Origin: Pelagibacteraceae bacterium AG-426-G09
GTDB taxonomy: Bacteria; Pseudomonadota; Alphaproteobacteria; Pelagibacterales; Pelagibacteraceae
DNA length: 64,000 nt
Assembly: GCA_003210075.1 (NCBI GenBank)
Contig: QCNR01000002.1
Coordinates: forward strand, 1-64,000
Direction: 5' to 3'
In this document: positions 53,287 through 62,130 of the stretch, piece after piece
How the letters are laid out: the number at the start of each line of letters is the position of its first letter
Position numbering within the stretch: the stretch's first letter is position 1
Position numbers and translations under genes: made by a program
The notes under the pieces: model-generated
Database searches by the model: none
Told to the model about the DNA's origin: nothing
The model's input: the letters and a program-made list of their open reading frames with translations, nothing else

Positions 53287-54760
53287 ATTAAAAAAATATA
53301 AAATGTTTATTAATGGGGAGTGGGTTGACTCTGAAAGTAAAAAAACATTTGAAACTTTAAATCCAGAAAATAATAAACCATGGGCTGTAGTTCCTGAAGC
53401 AAGCGCTAAAGATGTTGATAAAGCAGTCAAATCTGCTCAAAAAGCTTTTGAAGGGGAATGGTCTAAAATATTGCCTAGAGAAAGAGCAAAATATTTAAGA
53501 GCTATCGGGAGCAAACTTAGAGAGAATGCTGAGCTATTAGGCAAAGTTGAAACAGTTGATACAGGTAAACTTTATAGAGAAACTTATAAACAAGCTAATT
53601 ACATTGCTGAGTACTATGACTACTACGCAGGACTTGCAGATAAAATTGAAGGTACAGTTCTTCCAATTGATAAACCAAATATTCAAGCTATTACAACTAG
53701 AATTCCAATTGGAGTAATTGCAGCTATCGTTCCTTGGAATTCACAAATGTTTTTAACAGCAACTAAACTTGCACCTGCGCTTGCCATGGGAAATACTGTT
53801 GTAATTAAAGCATCAGAACTTGCGCCAGCTACGATGTTTGAATTTGCAAAATTAATTGAAGAAACAGGAATTCCTAAAGGAGTAGTAAATGTTATTACAG
53901 GTTTTGGAGATCCATGCGGTAAAGCTTTAACAACTCATAATTTAGTTGAAAAGGTTGCATTCACAGGTGGTCCTGAAACAGCAAGGCATATAATAAGAAA
54001 TTCTGCAGAAAATTTATCTGAAGTAAGTTTAGAACTTGGTGGAAAGAGTCCAGTTGCAGTATTCAACGATGCACATCAGGAAAATGCAGTTAATGGAATT
54101 ACTGCTGGAATTTTTGGTGCATCTGGACAAAGTTGTATTGCTGGTTCAAGATTATATTTACAAAAAGAAATTTATAATGAATTTTTAGATAAACTTACAG
54201 CTAGAGCAGAAAAAATAAAAATAGGAGCGCCAATGGATCCAGATACAGAAATGGGACCATTAAGTAATTTTAAACAATTAGAAGTTATTGAGAAAAACAT
54301 AAAATTAACTTTAGAGCAAGGTGGAAAAATTAAATGTGGTGGCAAAAGACATTCATATTCAAATGAAGGATATTATTTTCCTCCAACAATTATTGAATGT
54401 GATAATCACAACTTGCCAGTTGCAGAAAATGAATTATTTGGTCCTGTTTTGTCAGTTATGAAATTCGAAAACGAAAAAGAAGTAATTGAAAAGATGAATG
54501 ATAATCAATTTGGATTATCCTCTGGAGTTTATACTAGCGATCTGGCTAGAGGATTAAGAGTTTCAAACGCAATCAGAGCAGGAATTACATTTGTAAATAC
54601 ATACAGATTAATTTCACCATCTGCACCATTTGGAGGGATTAAAGATAGTGGATATGGAAAAGAAGCAGGCATCGACTCAATTAAAGACTACACAAGAGTT
54701 AAAACTATTTGGTACTACACATCTGACGAACCAACCCTCGATCCCTTTGCAATTAGATAG
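53279..54760 (+). CDS. Aldehyde dehydrogenase
   Basis: This 493-residue NAD(P)-dependent aldehyde dehydrogenase has catalytic Glu252 (LELGGKS) and Cys286 (SGQSCIAGS) and the nucleotide-binding FTGGPETA. It is a different paralogue from the one at 38053-39486. It starts inside the hydrolase gene and its TAG stop shares a base with the GTG of the EamA gene. It probably oxidises an aldehyde made by the preceding enzymes. The FTGGPETA glycine pair is usual for the 2-hydroxymuconic/betaine-type branch but does not settle the substrate. Confidence 0.92.
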   Translation: MPELKKYKMFINGEWVDSESKKTFETLNPENNKPWAVVPEASAKDVDKAVKSAQKAFEGEWSKILPRERAKYLRAIGSKLRENAELLGKVETVDTGKLYRETYKQANYIAEYYDYYAGLADKIEGTVLPIDKPNIQAITTRIPIGVIAAIVPWNSQMFLTATKLAPALAMGNTVVIKASELAPATMFEFAKLIEETGIPKGVVNVITGFGDPCGKALTTHNLVEKVAFTGGPETARHIIRNSAENLSEVSLELGGKSPVAVFNDAHQENAVNGITAGIFGASGQSCIAGSRLYLQKEIYNEFLDKLTARAEKIKIGAPMDPDTEMGPLSNFKQLEVIEKNIKLTLEQGGKIKCGGKRHSYSNEGYYFPPTIIECDNHNLPVAENELFGPVLSVMKFENEKEVIEKMNDNQFGLSSGVYTSDLARGLRVSNAIRAGITFVNTYRLISPSAPFGGIKDSGYGKEAGIDSIKDYTRVKTIWYYTSDEPTLDPFAIR

Positions 54761-55617
54761 TGCCACTTAAACATATATTAGTTTTACTTTTTATAATGGC
54801 TACACATGGAAGTGCCTTTCCAATAGCAAAACTTGCTCTTAACAATAATGTTCCACCAATTCTTATGGCCTCTCTAAGGATGGGCATGGTAATGCTACTA
54901 TTAATTCCTTTTTGGAAATTTAAAATTCCAGACAAAAAATATCTTAAATCACTTATTTTATTTTCAATTTCTATGGGTGTAATGGTATATGTTTTTATGA
55001 ATCTATCTTTAAAACATTCTTCATTTATTTCTCCAATAATAATTGGTGCTCAGTTAGCTGTCCCCTTTGCTGTTTTATTAAGCGCAAAAATGATTGGGGA
55101 AAGTATTAGTGCTAAGAAATGGATGTATGTTATTTTAGCTTTTGTAGGAATTATTATTGTTTTCTTTGATCCTGAATTAAAAAATAACTTACTTGGATTA
55201 TTTTTTGCATCATTGATGGCTTTATTTTTTGCTATAGCTCAGGTCTACTCAAGACAATTGAAAGAATTAAGTCTTACATTATTAAATGTTTATACTGGCT
55301 TTTTTGGCTTCTTTGTTCTTATTGTGGTGTCTTTTTTTGTAGAAGGTGAAGTGATTATCAATATAAAAAATATTAATTTTGAGTCTTGGATTTTAATTAG
55401 TTATCAGGCTGTAATTGTTTCATTGTTTGCTCACATGTCTATGTTTTATTTGTATAAATTTTATACAGTAGGACAGATTTTTCCCTTCTACTCTTTATTT
55501 CCAATATTTGGGATCATTTTGACTTTTTTGATATTTGGTGAAATTCCAAGCCTATTATTTTTTATAGGGAGCTTTATCGTTATAAGTTCAGTAATTTTAC
55601 TGCAGAAAACCAAATAA
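54760..55617 (+). CDS. EamA-family (DMT superfamily) transporter
   Basis: This 285-residue membrane protein has about ten hydrophobic segments with two EamA repeats, as in drug/metabolite transporters such as RhaT or YdcZ relatives. GTG is the start, overlapping the aldehyde dehydrogenase stop. It is the last gene of the LLM operon and may export a product or import a substrate. Direction and substrate cannot be read. Confidence 0.88.
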   Translation: MPLKHILVLLFIMATHGSAFPIAKLALNNNVPPILMASLRMGMVMLLLIPFWKFKIPDKKYLKSLILFSISMGVMVYVFMNLSLKHSSFISPIIIGAQLAVPFAVLLSAKMIGESISAKKWMYVILAFVGIIIVFFDPELKNNLLGLFFASLMALFFAIAQVYSRQLKELSLTLLNVYTGFFGFFVLIVVSFFVEGEVIINIKNINFESWILISYQAVIVSLFAHMSMFYLYKFYTVGQIFPFYSLFPIFGIILTFLIFGEIPSLLFFIGSFIVISSVILLQKTK

Positions 55618-55691
55618 AATAACCTATTGATATTATTTACAGATCATATTTAATTTTATTTTTATAAATTGTTAACAATTAGAGGATATAT

Positions 55692-56873
55692 ATGAAAAAA
55701 TTAATTTTAGCTGCTTTTCTATTTGTTTCGACTATGTCGACAAATACTTTGGCAGATATTAAAATGGGGATCATATTAGGATTTACAGGTCCTATTGAAT
55801 CTCTTACTCCAGCTATGGCAGCTTCTGCTGAGCTTGCTTTTAACGAAGCATCAGACTCAGGTAAATTGCTTGGTGGACAAAAAATATCAGTAGAAAGAGC
55901 TGACTCGACTTGTGTTGACTCTGCTGCTGCTACAACTGCTGCTGAAGGTTTAGTTTCAAACGGAGTAGTTGCTATTATGGGTGCAGACTGTTCTGGAGTT
56001 ACTGGTGCTATCGCAACTAATGTTGCAGTACCAAACGGAGTAGTGATGATTTCACCATCTGCTACATCTCCTGGATTAACTGATCTAAATGATAATGGAT
56101 ATTTCTTTAGAACAGCTCCATCAGATGCTAGAGGTGGACAAATCTTAGCTGATATTACAAAAGATAGAAAAGTTAAGAGTGTTGCTATAACATACACAAA
56201 CAATGACTACGGTAAAGGTTTAGCAGATGTTTATAAAGCTGCTGTAGAGGCTCACGGTATTAAAGTAACAACTGTTGCTGCTCACGAAGATGGTAAAGCA
56301 GACTATTCAGCAGAAGTTGCTACACTTGCTTCAGCAGGCGGTGATGCAGTTGCTGTTATTGGTTACATTGACCAAGGTGGAAAAGGAATAATCCAAGCAT
56401 CTCTAGATTCTGGTGCATTTGATAAATTTATTTTATCAGATGGTATGATCGGAGATTCTTTAACAGATAACTTTGGTAAAGCTTTAAACAAATCATTTGG
56501 TTCTTTACCAGGTTCAACTGGAAAAGGTGCAGGAGTATTTGCTGATGTTGCAAAAGCAGCAGGTATAGACTCTTCAGGACCTTACACAGGTGAATCATAT
56601 GATGCTGCTGCTTTAATTACCTTGGCTATGCAAGCTGGTGGTAAAGCTGATAGAGCAACAATTCAACAAAATGTAATGGCAGTTGCTAATGCTCCTGGAA
56701 AAAAGATTTACCCAGGTGAATTAGGAAAAGCTTTAGATTTACTTGCAAAAGGTAAAGCTGTTAACTACGAAGGTGCTACTGGAGTAGAAATGACAGATGT
56801 TGGTGAAGCTTTTGGTTCTTTCTTAGAAAAAGAAATCAAAGGTGGAAAATTTAAAACAAAAAAACAAAGATAA
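55692..56873 (+). CDS. Branched-chain amino acid/amide-type ABC transporter substrate-binding protein
   Basis: This 393-residue periplasmic binding protein of the Liv type has a signal peptide (about 1-22, ending TLA) and the family blocks LGFTGPIES, ADSTCVDSAAATTAAEGLVS, MGADCSGVTGAIATNVAVP and AITYTNNDYGKGLADVY. It is more G+C-rich and less biased to A+T codons than its neighbours, in keeping with high expression. Two cysteines (CVDS and DCSG) may pair. A terminator follows, then the convergent livM-H-F-G unit encodes the rest of the transporter. Ligands may be branched amino acids, amides or others. Confidence 0.9.
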   Translation: MKKLILAAFLFVSTMSTNTLADIKMGIILGFTGPIESLTPAMAASAELAFNEASDSGKLLGGQKISVERADSTCVDSAAATTAAEGLVSNGVVAIMGADCSGVTGAIATNVAVPNGVVMISPSATSPGLTDLNDNGYFFRTAPSDARGGQILADITKDRKVKSVAITYTNNDYGKGLADVYKAAVEAHGIKVTTVAAHEDGKADYSAEVATLASAGGDAVAVIGYIDQGGKGIIQASLDSGAFDKFILSDGMIGDSLTDNFGKALNKSFGSLPGSTGKGAGVFADVAKAAGIDSSGPYTGESYDAAALITLAMQAGGKADRATIQQNVMAVANAPGKKIYPGELGKALDLLAKGKAVNYEGATGVEMTDVGEAFGSFLEKEIKGGKFKTKKQR

Positions 56874-56884
56874 TTTTTAAGTTT

Positions 56885-56920
56885 AAAACCCCAGCGAATT
56901 AAATCGCTGGGGTTTTTTTT
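56885..56920 (+). terminator. Intrinsic terminator after the Liv-type binding-protein gene
   Basis: A G+C-rich 9-bp stem (CCCCAGCGA / TCGCTGGGG) with an A+T loop is followed by eight T residues. It is directional for the plus-strand binding-protein gene. Confidence 0.92.
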
Positions 56921-56927
56921 ATTCACA

Positions 56928-56996
56928 TTAAAAAATATATTTGTCTGCTAAATAAATAATAAGACCGGCAGCAATTCCAAGAAGAATATAGTGCAA
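56928..56996 (-). CDS. Possible 22-residue membrane peptide
   Basis: From a TTG at 56996 a 22-codon frame (start HYILLGIAAGLIIYLADK) ends in TAA at 56928. It would be a single transmembrane helix. It begins 1 base after the thioredoxin-like stop and has an AAGGAA Shine-Dalgarno within that gene's end. The start codon is non-ATG and the frame is short, so it may be spurious. Confidence 0.3.
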   Translation of the reverse strand: MHYILLGIAAGLIIYLADKYIF

Positions 56997-56997
56997 T

Positions 56998-57372
56998 TTA
57001 AATTCCTTTTTTTATTAAATCGTAAATTTTATTTTTATTAGTTATACCCATTTCCCGAGCAATTTCTTTATTGTTTTTATATACTGCTATAGTTGTCCAA
57101 TAATCTATTTTTAAAAACTCAGCTATTTCTGGGTTCTCGGTTTGTTCATAAAAATAAAATAACACGTCATTAAAATCATTTATTGCACTCTTAAATACTT
57201 TGGTTTGAGCTTTACAAGTCGAACAATATTTATTCCATGAATTAACAACAATAGTTTTTCCATCTTTTTGGGCTTTTTTAAAATCTTCTATGGTGAAATT
57301 AGTATCTTTTTCAAATGCCAATAAATTTGTTGATGTTATTATAAATATAAAAGTTAATAATATTTTTTTCAT
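56998..57372 (-). CDS. Periplasmic thioredoxin-like protein
   Basis: This 124-residue protein has a signal peptide (about 1-19) and a thioredoxin-type CSTC pair (Cys50, Cys53) in NKYCSTCKAQ. The fold is short for thioredoxin but the NSWN-CxxC and a cis-proline-like WTTIAVYK strand near residue 95 agree. It ends the liv unit, 3 bases after livM. A periplasmic disulfide reductase or isomerase role is likely; the partner is unknown. Confidence 0.8.
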   Translation of the reverse strand: MKKILLTFIFIITSTNLLAFEKDTNFTIEDFKKAQKDGKTIVVNSWNKYCSTCKAQTKVFKSAINDFNDVLFYFYEQTENPEIAEFLKIDYWTTIAVYKNNKEIAREMGITNKNKIYDLIKKGI

Positions 57373-57375
57373 TCT

Positions 57376-58746
57376 TTATTGCTTTATAATTTTTTCAGGT
57401 AAAATTCCCTGTGGTCTATATCGCATGATAAGTAATACCCCAATTCCAATCATCAAAAATCTAAAGTAAGAAGCGCTTTCAATTAAATGAACTTTTAAAG
57501 CATTTGTTTCTGGTAAGTGAGCAGTAAAGAAATTTATTAAAAATAAAGCTATAGGCGCAGCTTCTACCCATAAAAACCAAACCACAAAACCGCCTAGTAT
57601 AGCTCCGAAATTATTTCCTGTACCACCTACTATAACCATTACCCAAATAACAAATGTGTATCTCATTGGTCGATAGCTTCCTGGAGTAAACAAACCGTCA
57701 TTTGTTACCATCATAGCACCTGCTAAACCAACAACCGCAGATCCTAATATAAAAATTAAAAGATGTTCTTTGACAACATTTTTACCCATGGCACTTGCCG
57801 CTTCTTCATTGTCTCTTATTGCTCTCATTTTTCTTCCCCAAGGTGAATAAAGGGCTTTTTGAGTGATAATTAATAAAATTATAACAACAGTTAAAAAAAG
57901 TCCTGCCATACATAGTTTTACATAAACTGATGACGCATCAATTACCAATTGTTTTAAAACATCTTGTCGTTCTGAAAGAGTATCAATTACTTTTAATTTA
58001 CCTGAATTAAATTTTTCTACTAAACTAATAAACCAAGGTGAAGTTTGAAGGTCAATTTCATACGGAACAGGTCTTTTTAAACCTATTACGTTCTTTACTC
58101 CTCTAGCTAACCAATCCTCATGTTTAATTATAGAAACCACAATTTCAGCAATTAACAATGTTGCAATTGCTAAATAGTCTGCTCTTAAACCAAGTGCGAT
58201 TTTTCCAATAATATAAGCTAATCCACCAGCAAAAAATGCTCCAACTATCCAAGAAAATAGTATTGGCATTCCTAAGCCACCTAAGAAGCCGGTTTTAGCA
58301 GGATCGACTGCTTCAATACTTTCAATTCCTGGGCCTGCTAATAATCTAATTAAAAGCAAACCAATTACAATAATACCTGCTATTAAATAATTTCTTTTTT
58401 TTGATTTTTGAATTTTTTTTAAAACATAACGAATTGAAACAATCATAGCTACCACTACACCTAACGAGCCTATCATATTAATTCCACCTGCTTTCCATGC
58501 TTCAGGTACTGGAGCAACAGAAACAAGAACTACAGCTAATCCACCTAATGCAGTGTACCCCATAATTCCAAAATTAATTAAACCTGCGTATCCCCATTGA
58601 ATATTTGCGCCAATGGTCATAACTGCTGAAATTAAACAATAATTTAAAATAGAAAGAGCTTGCGACCATGATTGAAGTATTCCCACTAAAATAATTAGTG
58701 TAAACATTATCATATAAGCTGTTACTACATTTAGATATTGCTTCAT
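57376..58746 (-). CDS. livM: Branched-chain amino acid-type ABC permease LivM
   Basis: LivM forms the transmembrane channel with LivH. The 456-residue product is larger than typical LivM (about 300-425) because of a basic segment near 105-125 with an added helix (ILKKIQKSKKRNYLIAG) and a hydrophilic loop near 235-265. The NIQWGYAGLINFG and AIRDNEEAASAMGKN coupling region are typical. It overlaps livH by 4 bases. Confidence 0.9.
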   Translation of the reverse strand: MKQYLNVVTAYMIMFTLIILVGILQSWSQALSILNYCLISAVMTIGANIQWGYAGLINFGIMGYTALGGLAVVLVSVAPVPEAWKAGGINMIGSLGVVVAMIVSIRYVLKKIQKSKKRNYLIAGIIVIGLLLIRLLAGPGIESIEAVDPAKTGFLGGLGMPILFSWIVGAFFAGGLAYIIGKIALGLRADYLAIATLLIAEIVVSIIKHEDWLARGVKNVIGLKRPVPYEIDLQTSPWFISLVEKFNSGKLKVIDTLSERQDVLKQLVIDASSVYVKLCMAGLFLTVVIILLIITQKALYSPWGRKMRAIRDNEEAASAMGKNVVKEHLLIFILGSAVVGLAGAMMVTNDGLFTPGSYRPMRYTFVIWVMVIVGGTGNNFGAILGGFVVWFLWVEAAPIALFLINFFTAHLPETNALKVHLIESASYFRFLMIGIGVLLIMRYRPQGILPEKIIKQ

Positions 58747-59753
58747 AATCTTAGTCCTTTAAATATTCCTGATGGTCTAAATAGTAATACAATTACTAAA
58801 AGAGAGAACGATACAGCAAATTTATAATCTGTAGAAAGTAGCTGCATTAATGAATTTGGTTCAAGACTTTCTGGAAGTATATAAGTAAAAAACTTTTTAT
58901 AAGCGTAGGTTATAAATATTTCTCCAAAAGCTACTACATAGCCACCTAAAAATGCTCCTAATGGATTTCCAATTCCTCCGACAATTGCTGCAGCAAATAT
59001 TGGTAACATATTATTAAAATACACAAATGGTTTATAGCTTTTGTCCAAACCATACAAAACTCCACCAACAGTAGCTAAGATACCAGCTATTACCCAAGTT
59101 AATAGTACAACCTTTTTTGGATCTATTCCTGATAATAAAGCAAGGTCTTCATTGTCAGAATAGGCTCTCATACTTGTTCCAGTTTTAGTTTTGTTTAAAA
59201 ACCAAAACATTATTGAAACAACAATTACAGTTACAACTATTGTAATTGCTTGAGTTGACTTAATTGTTAAACCCTCATTTAATCCTGTCATTTCTTTAAA
59301 CTCTGTAGCTTTCAAAATAAACTTTTCACCATCTAGAAATCTTCTATCAAAAGGTCCAATAATAATTCTTATAATTGCTTGCGTAACAAACATTACACCA
59401 ACACTCACCATAGCAAGTACTACTGGTGGGCTTTTTTTTATCCTATAATAACTAAAAACAAATTTATCTATAGATAGCATGTATAAAATCATCATAATTA
59501 CTGCAAAGGGAATAGTTAATAATGCTGTGGGCAAAAAACCAAAATTTATTCCAAGTGATTGAAAGTAAAATGTTAGCAATACAGCAAACATAGTTCCAAA
59601 AGACATCATGTCTCCTGTTGCAAAATTTGCGAACCTTAAAACACCATAAATTAATGTTACAAAAATTGCTCCTAATGCAAGTTGAGAGCCATAACTAAGT
59701 GCTGGAATTATTGTATAGTTAAGAAGTAAAATTATTGCGTTCAAAAAATCCAT
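58743..59753 (-). CDS. livH: Branched-chain amino acid-type ABC permease LivH
   Basis: This 336-residue permease has the LivH pattern: LALGAIFVTLIYGVLRFANFATGDMMSFG near the N-terminus, MRAYSDNEDLALLSGID coupling loop and GGIGNPLGAFLGGYVVAFGE. It overlaps livM by 4 bases and starts 1 base after livF. It pairs with LivM in the importer. Confidence 0.92.
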   Translation of the reverse strand: MDFLNAIILLLNYTIIPALSYGSQLALGAIFVTLIYGVLRFANFATGDMMSFGTMFAVLLTFYFQSLGINFGFLPTALLTIPFAVIMMILYMLSIDKFVFSYYRIKKSPPVVLAMVSVGVMFVTQAIIRIIIGPFDRRFLDGEKFILKATEFKEMTGLNEGLTIKSTQAITIVVTVIVVSIMFWFLNKTKTGTSMRAYSDNEDLALLSGIDPKKVVLLTWVIAGILATVGGVLYGLDKSYKPFVYFNNMLPIFAAAIVGGIGNPLGAFLGGYVVAFGEIFITYAYKKFFTYILPESLEPNSLMQLLSTDYKFAVSFSLLVIVLLFRPSGIFKGLRL

Positions 59754-59754
59754 A

Positions 59755-60462
59755 TTATCCTCCTAAAAAAGACCTCCTTACTTCTGGGTCTTGGAGTAGC
59801 TCGTTTCCAGATCCTTCAAATTTATTTTGTCCAGTAACTAAAACATATCCTCTATCTGATATACTTAAAGCTTGTTTTGCGTTTTGTTCTACCATTATAA
59901 TTGCAACATTATTTTTTTTTACTTTGATTATATGTTGAAACAACTCATCCATTACGATTGGTGAGACCCCAGCCGTAGGTTCATCTAACATTAAAACTGA
60001 AGGTCTAATCATTAAAGCTCTTCCCAAAGCTACTTGCTGTCTTTGTCCTCCAGATAATTCTCCAACAACTTGAGATTTTTTTTCATTTAGTATTGGAAAT
60101 AATTCATAGATTTCATCAATAACTTTATTTACATCATCTTCTCTTAAGAATGCCCCAACTTCTAAATTTTCTTTAACCGTCAAGTCAGCAAAAACGTTTC
60201 TTGTTTGAGGAACAAAAGAAATTCCTGCTTTAACTCTATCTTGTGGTGATAAACTTGTGATATCTTTGCCATCAATTGATATTGAGCCGGCCTTGAGTTT
60301 CAATAAACCTAACATTGCTTTCATAGCTGTAGATTTTCCAGCACCATTAGGTCCTAATATTGCAACAATCTCACCTCTATTAACATTTATTGAACAAGAG
60401 CTAATGATATCAGGGCCATTGCCATAGCCTGCTGTCATCTTGCTTCCCTCAAAAAATGCCAT
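59755..60462 (-). CDS. livF: Branched-chain amino acid-type ABC ATPase LivF
   Basis: This 235-residue ATPase has Walker A GPNGAGKST at 37-45, signature LSGGQRQQ and Walker B LMLDEPTAG. The compact length, PQTRNVFADLTVKENL Q-loop region and C-terminal SFLGG fit LivF. It shares base 60462 with livG. Confidence 0.93.
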   Translation of the reverse strand: MAFFEGSKMTAGYGNGPDIISSCSINVNRGEIVAILGPNGAGKSTAMKAMLGLLKLKAGSISIDGKDITSLSPQDRVKAGISFVPQTRNVFADLTVKENLEVGAFLREDDVNKVIDEIYELFPILNEKKSQVVGELSGGQRQQVALGRALMIRPSVLMLDEPTAGVSPIVMDELFQHIIKVKKNNVAIIMVEQNAKQALSISDRGYVLVTGQNKFEGSGNELLQDPEVRRSFLGG

Positions 60463-61259
60463 TAATTTTTTTCTCCATTATTTTCATTTCCTCTTCCAAG
60501 ATAACTTTCAATTACCTTTTCATTTTTTTTAACTTCTTCAGGACTCCCTTCAAATAAAACAGTGCCATCAGACATTACAATTACTGGGTCACACATTCTG
60601 CTTATAAAATCCATATCATGTTCAATCATACAAAAAGTATAGTTTTTCTCCTTATTTAATCTCAATATTGCCGTACCAAGATCTTTTAAAAGAGTTCTAT
60701 TGACGCCAGCTCCTACTTCATCTAGTAAAACAATTTTGGCATCAACCATCATAGTTCTCCCGAGTTCTAACAGTTTTTTTTGTCCACCAGATAAATTTCC
60801 AGCCAATTCATTTGCCAAATGTTTAAGATTTAAAAAATCAATAACTTCATAGGCTTTAGCTCTAATAACTTCTTCTTCCCTTTTAATTAATGTGGGTTTT
60901 ATTAAAGCATTGATTAAATTTTCGCCAGATTGATTTCCTGGTACCATCATTAAATTCTCTAAAACAGTTAAATTTGAAAATTCATGGGCAATTTGAAAAG
61001 TTCTTAATAATCCTTTTGTAAATAATTCATAAGACGGAACCTCAGTAATATTCTCATTATTAAATATAACTTGACCAGAATTTGGTTTTAAATTTCCAGC
61101 AATTAGATTAAATAAAGTTGATTTTCCTGAACCATTTGGTCCAATAATACCAGTTATAGATCCCTGTTTAATATTTAACGAACAATTTGATACAGCTGCT
61201 AGACCTCCAAAGTATTTAGTTAACTTTTCAACTTTCAAGATATTGGAATTTGAGTCCAT
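60462..61259 (-). CDS. livG: Branched-chain amino acid-type ABC ATPase LivG
   Basis: This 265-residue ATPase has Walker A GPNGSGKST at 40-48, signature LSGGQKKLLELGR and Walker B IVLLDEVGAG. The TFQIAHEFSNLTVLENLM region and IEHDMDFI switch are typical of LivG. A final GNENNGEKN tail follows the ABC domain. It is one base before the ProC-like gene end. Confidence 0.93.
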   Translation of the reverse strand: MDSNSNILKVEKLTKYFGGLAAVSNCSLNIKQGSITGIIGPNGSGKSTLFNLIAGNLKPNSGQVIFNNENITEVPSYELFTKGLLRTFQIAHEFSNLTVLENLMMVPGNQSGENLINALIKPTLIKREEEVIRAKAYEVIDFLNLKHLANELAGNLSGGQKKLLELGRTMMVDAKIVLLDEVGAGVNRTLLKDLGTAILRLNKEKNYTFCMIEHDMDFISRMCDPVIVMSDGTVLFEGSPEEVKKNEKVIESYLGRGNENNGEKN

Positions 61260-62030
61260 TTATTTGCCTTTAAGTCTTTTAAGTATTTTATAAGAGGTTA
61301 TATTTAATTTTTTATAAAAGTTTGTCTTTTTTAATTCTCTTAACGCATGTTCATTTAATCCTCTTGGAGTTTGAGATTTAGCTATTAGTTCTTTTAAATC
61401 CTTATAACTATTTTCACTTGCGTTTTTTGATAAACCTAAAAAAAGAGAAGTAATATAGTTTTCAGCCTTTATTTTATTCAAACCATTTTTTACTAACCAA
61501 TTTGATAAAATATTAAGCATTTCATAATATGGTGCCATCATCGAAGACATAGCCCAAAAATTTAGTGATAGATTTTCATTTTTAATTTCTATTGTTTTTC
61601 CTATTTTATCAAAAAATTTTTTTACCTTTGTATTAGGTGGATATATTGGAATTGGTCCTACACCTAATGAAATCGGCGGCAGTGGAATGGCACGTACAAT
61701 AATACACTTAGTTTTGATATATGTTTTCAAATTATTATATTTTATTGTTGAAATAAAACTTATTATTGTTTGCGATTTCTTAAATTTAAATTTTTTAATT
61801 ATCTTATTACCTACTTCAGGTGTTATACTTAAAAAAACCCAGTTCGATTTATCTATTATTTTTTGATTATCGTCTAAAACTATTATTTTATTACTTTTCC
61901 GACTAAGATATTTTGATATATTTTTATTTCTTCTTGATAAATAAATTTTTTTGTATTTTATTTCAGAATTTAATATACCTTTTACAACTGCTTTTGTAAT
62001 TTCTCCTGTTCCAATAAAACCAAGGTTCAT
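61260..62030 (-). CDS. Pyrroline-5-carboxylate reductase-like protein
   Basis: This 256-residue protein is a divergent ProC-type NAD(P)-binding enzyme. GFIGTGEITKAVVKGIL at the N-terminus binds NADP. VRAIPLPPISLGVGP takes the place of the usual RxMPNTP segment, and the C-terminal SQTPRGLNEHALREL matches the ProC signature loosely. The family reduces pyrroline-5-carboxylate or similar cyclic imines. It heads the liv unit, so it may act on an imported amino acid derivative rather than in proline synthesis. The divergence from standard ProC is notable. Confidence 0.75.
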   Translation of the reverse strand: MNLGFIGTGEITKAVVKGILNSEIKYKKIYLSRRNKNISKYLSRKSNKIIVLDDNQKIIDKSNWVFLSITPEVGNKIIKKFKFKKSQTIISFISTIKYNNLKTYIKTKCIIVRAIPLPPISLGVGPIPIYPPNTKVKKFFDKIGKTIEIKNENLSLNFWAMSSMMAPYYEMLNILSNWLVKNGLNKIKAENYITSLFLGLSKNASENSYKDLKELIAKSQTPRGLNEHALRELKKTNFYKKLNITSYKILKRLKGK

Positions 62031-62070
62031 AATATGAATTATAATGTTAAATGTCTAAAATAATACATAA

Positions 62071-62101
62071 AAAAAAAGCCCCTTTGAAAAGGGGCTTTTT
62101 T
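62071..62101. terminator. Intrinsic terminator between the outer-membrane barrel and ProC-like genes
   Basis: A stem of AAGCCCC/GGGGCTT with short loop is flanked by A-runs and T-runs on both sides, so it can act on either strand. On the minus strand it ends the barrel transcript. Confidence 0.9.
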
Positions 62102-62130
62102 AATTATTACGAAAATAAAAAAATTATTCT

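Noticed and set aside
55679..56203. 174-residue open frame on the minus strand
   Set aside because: It lies wholly opposite the signal-peptide and N-terminal part of a clear Liv-type binding protein. The alanine/serine-rich translation is a mirror of that gene's codons.
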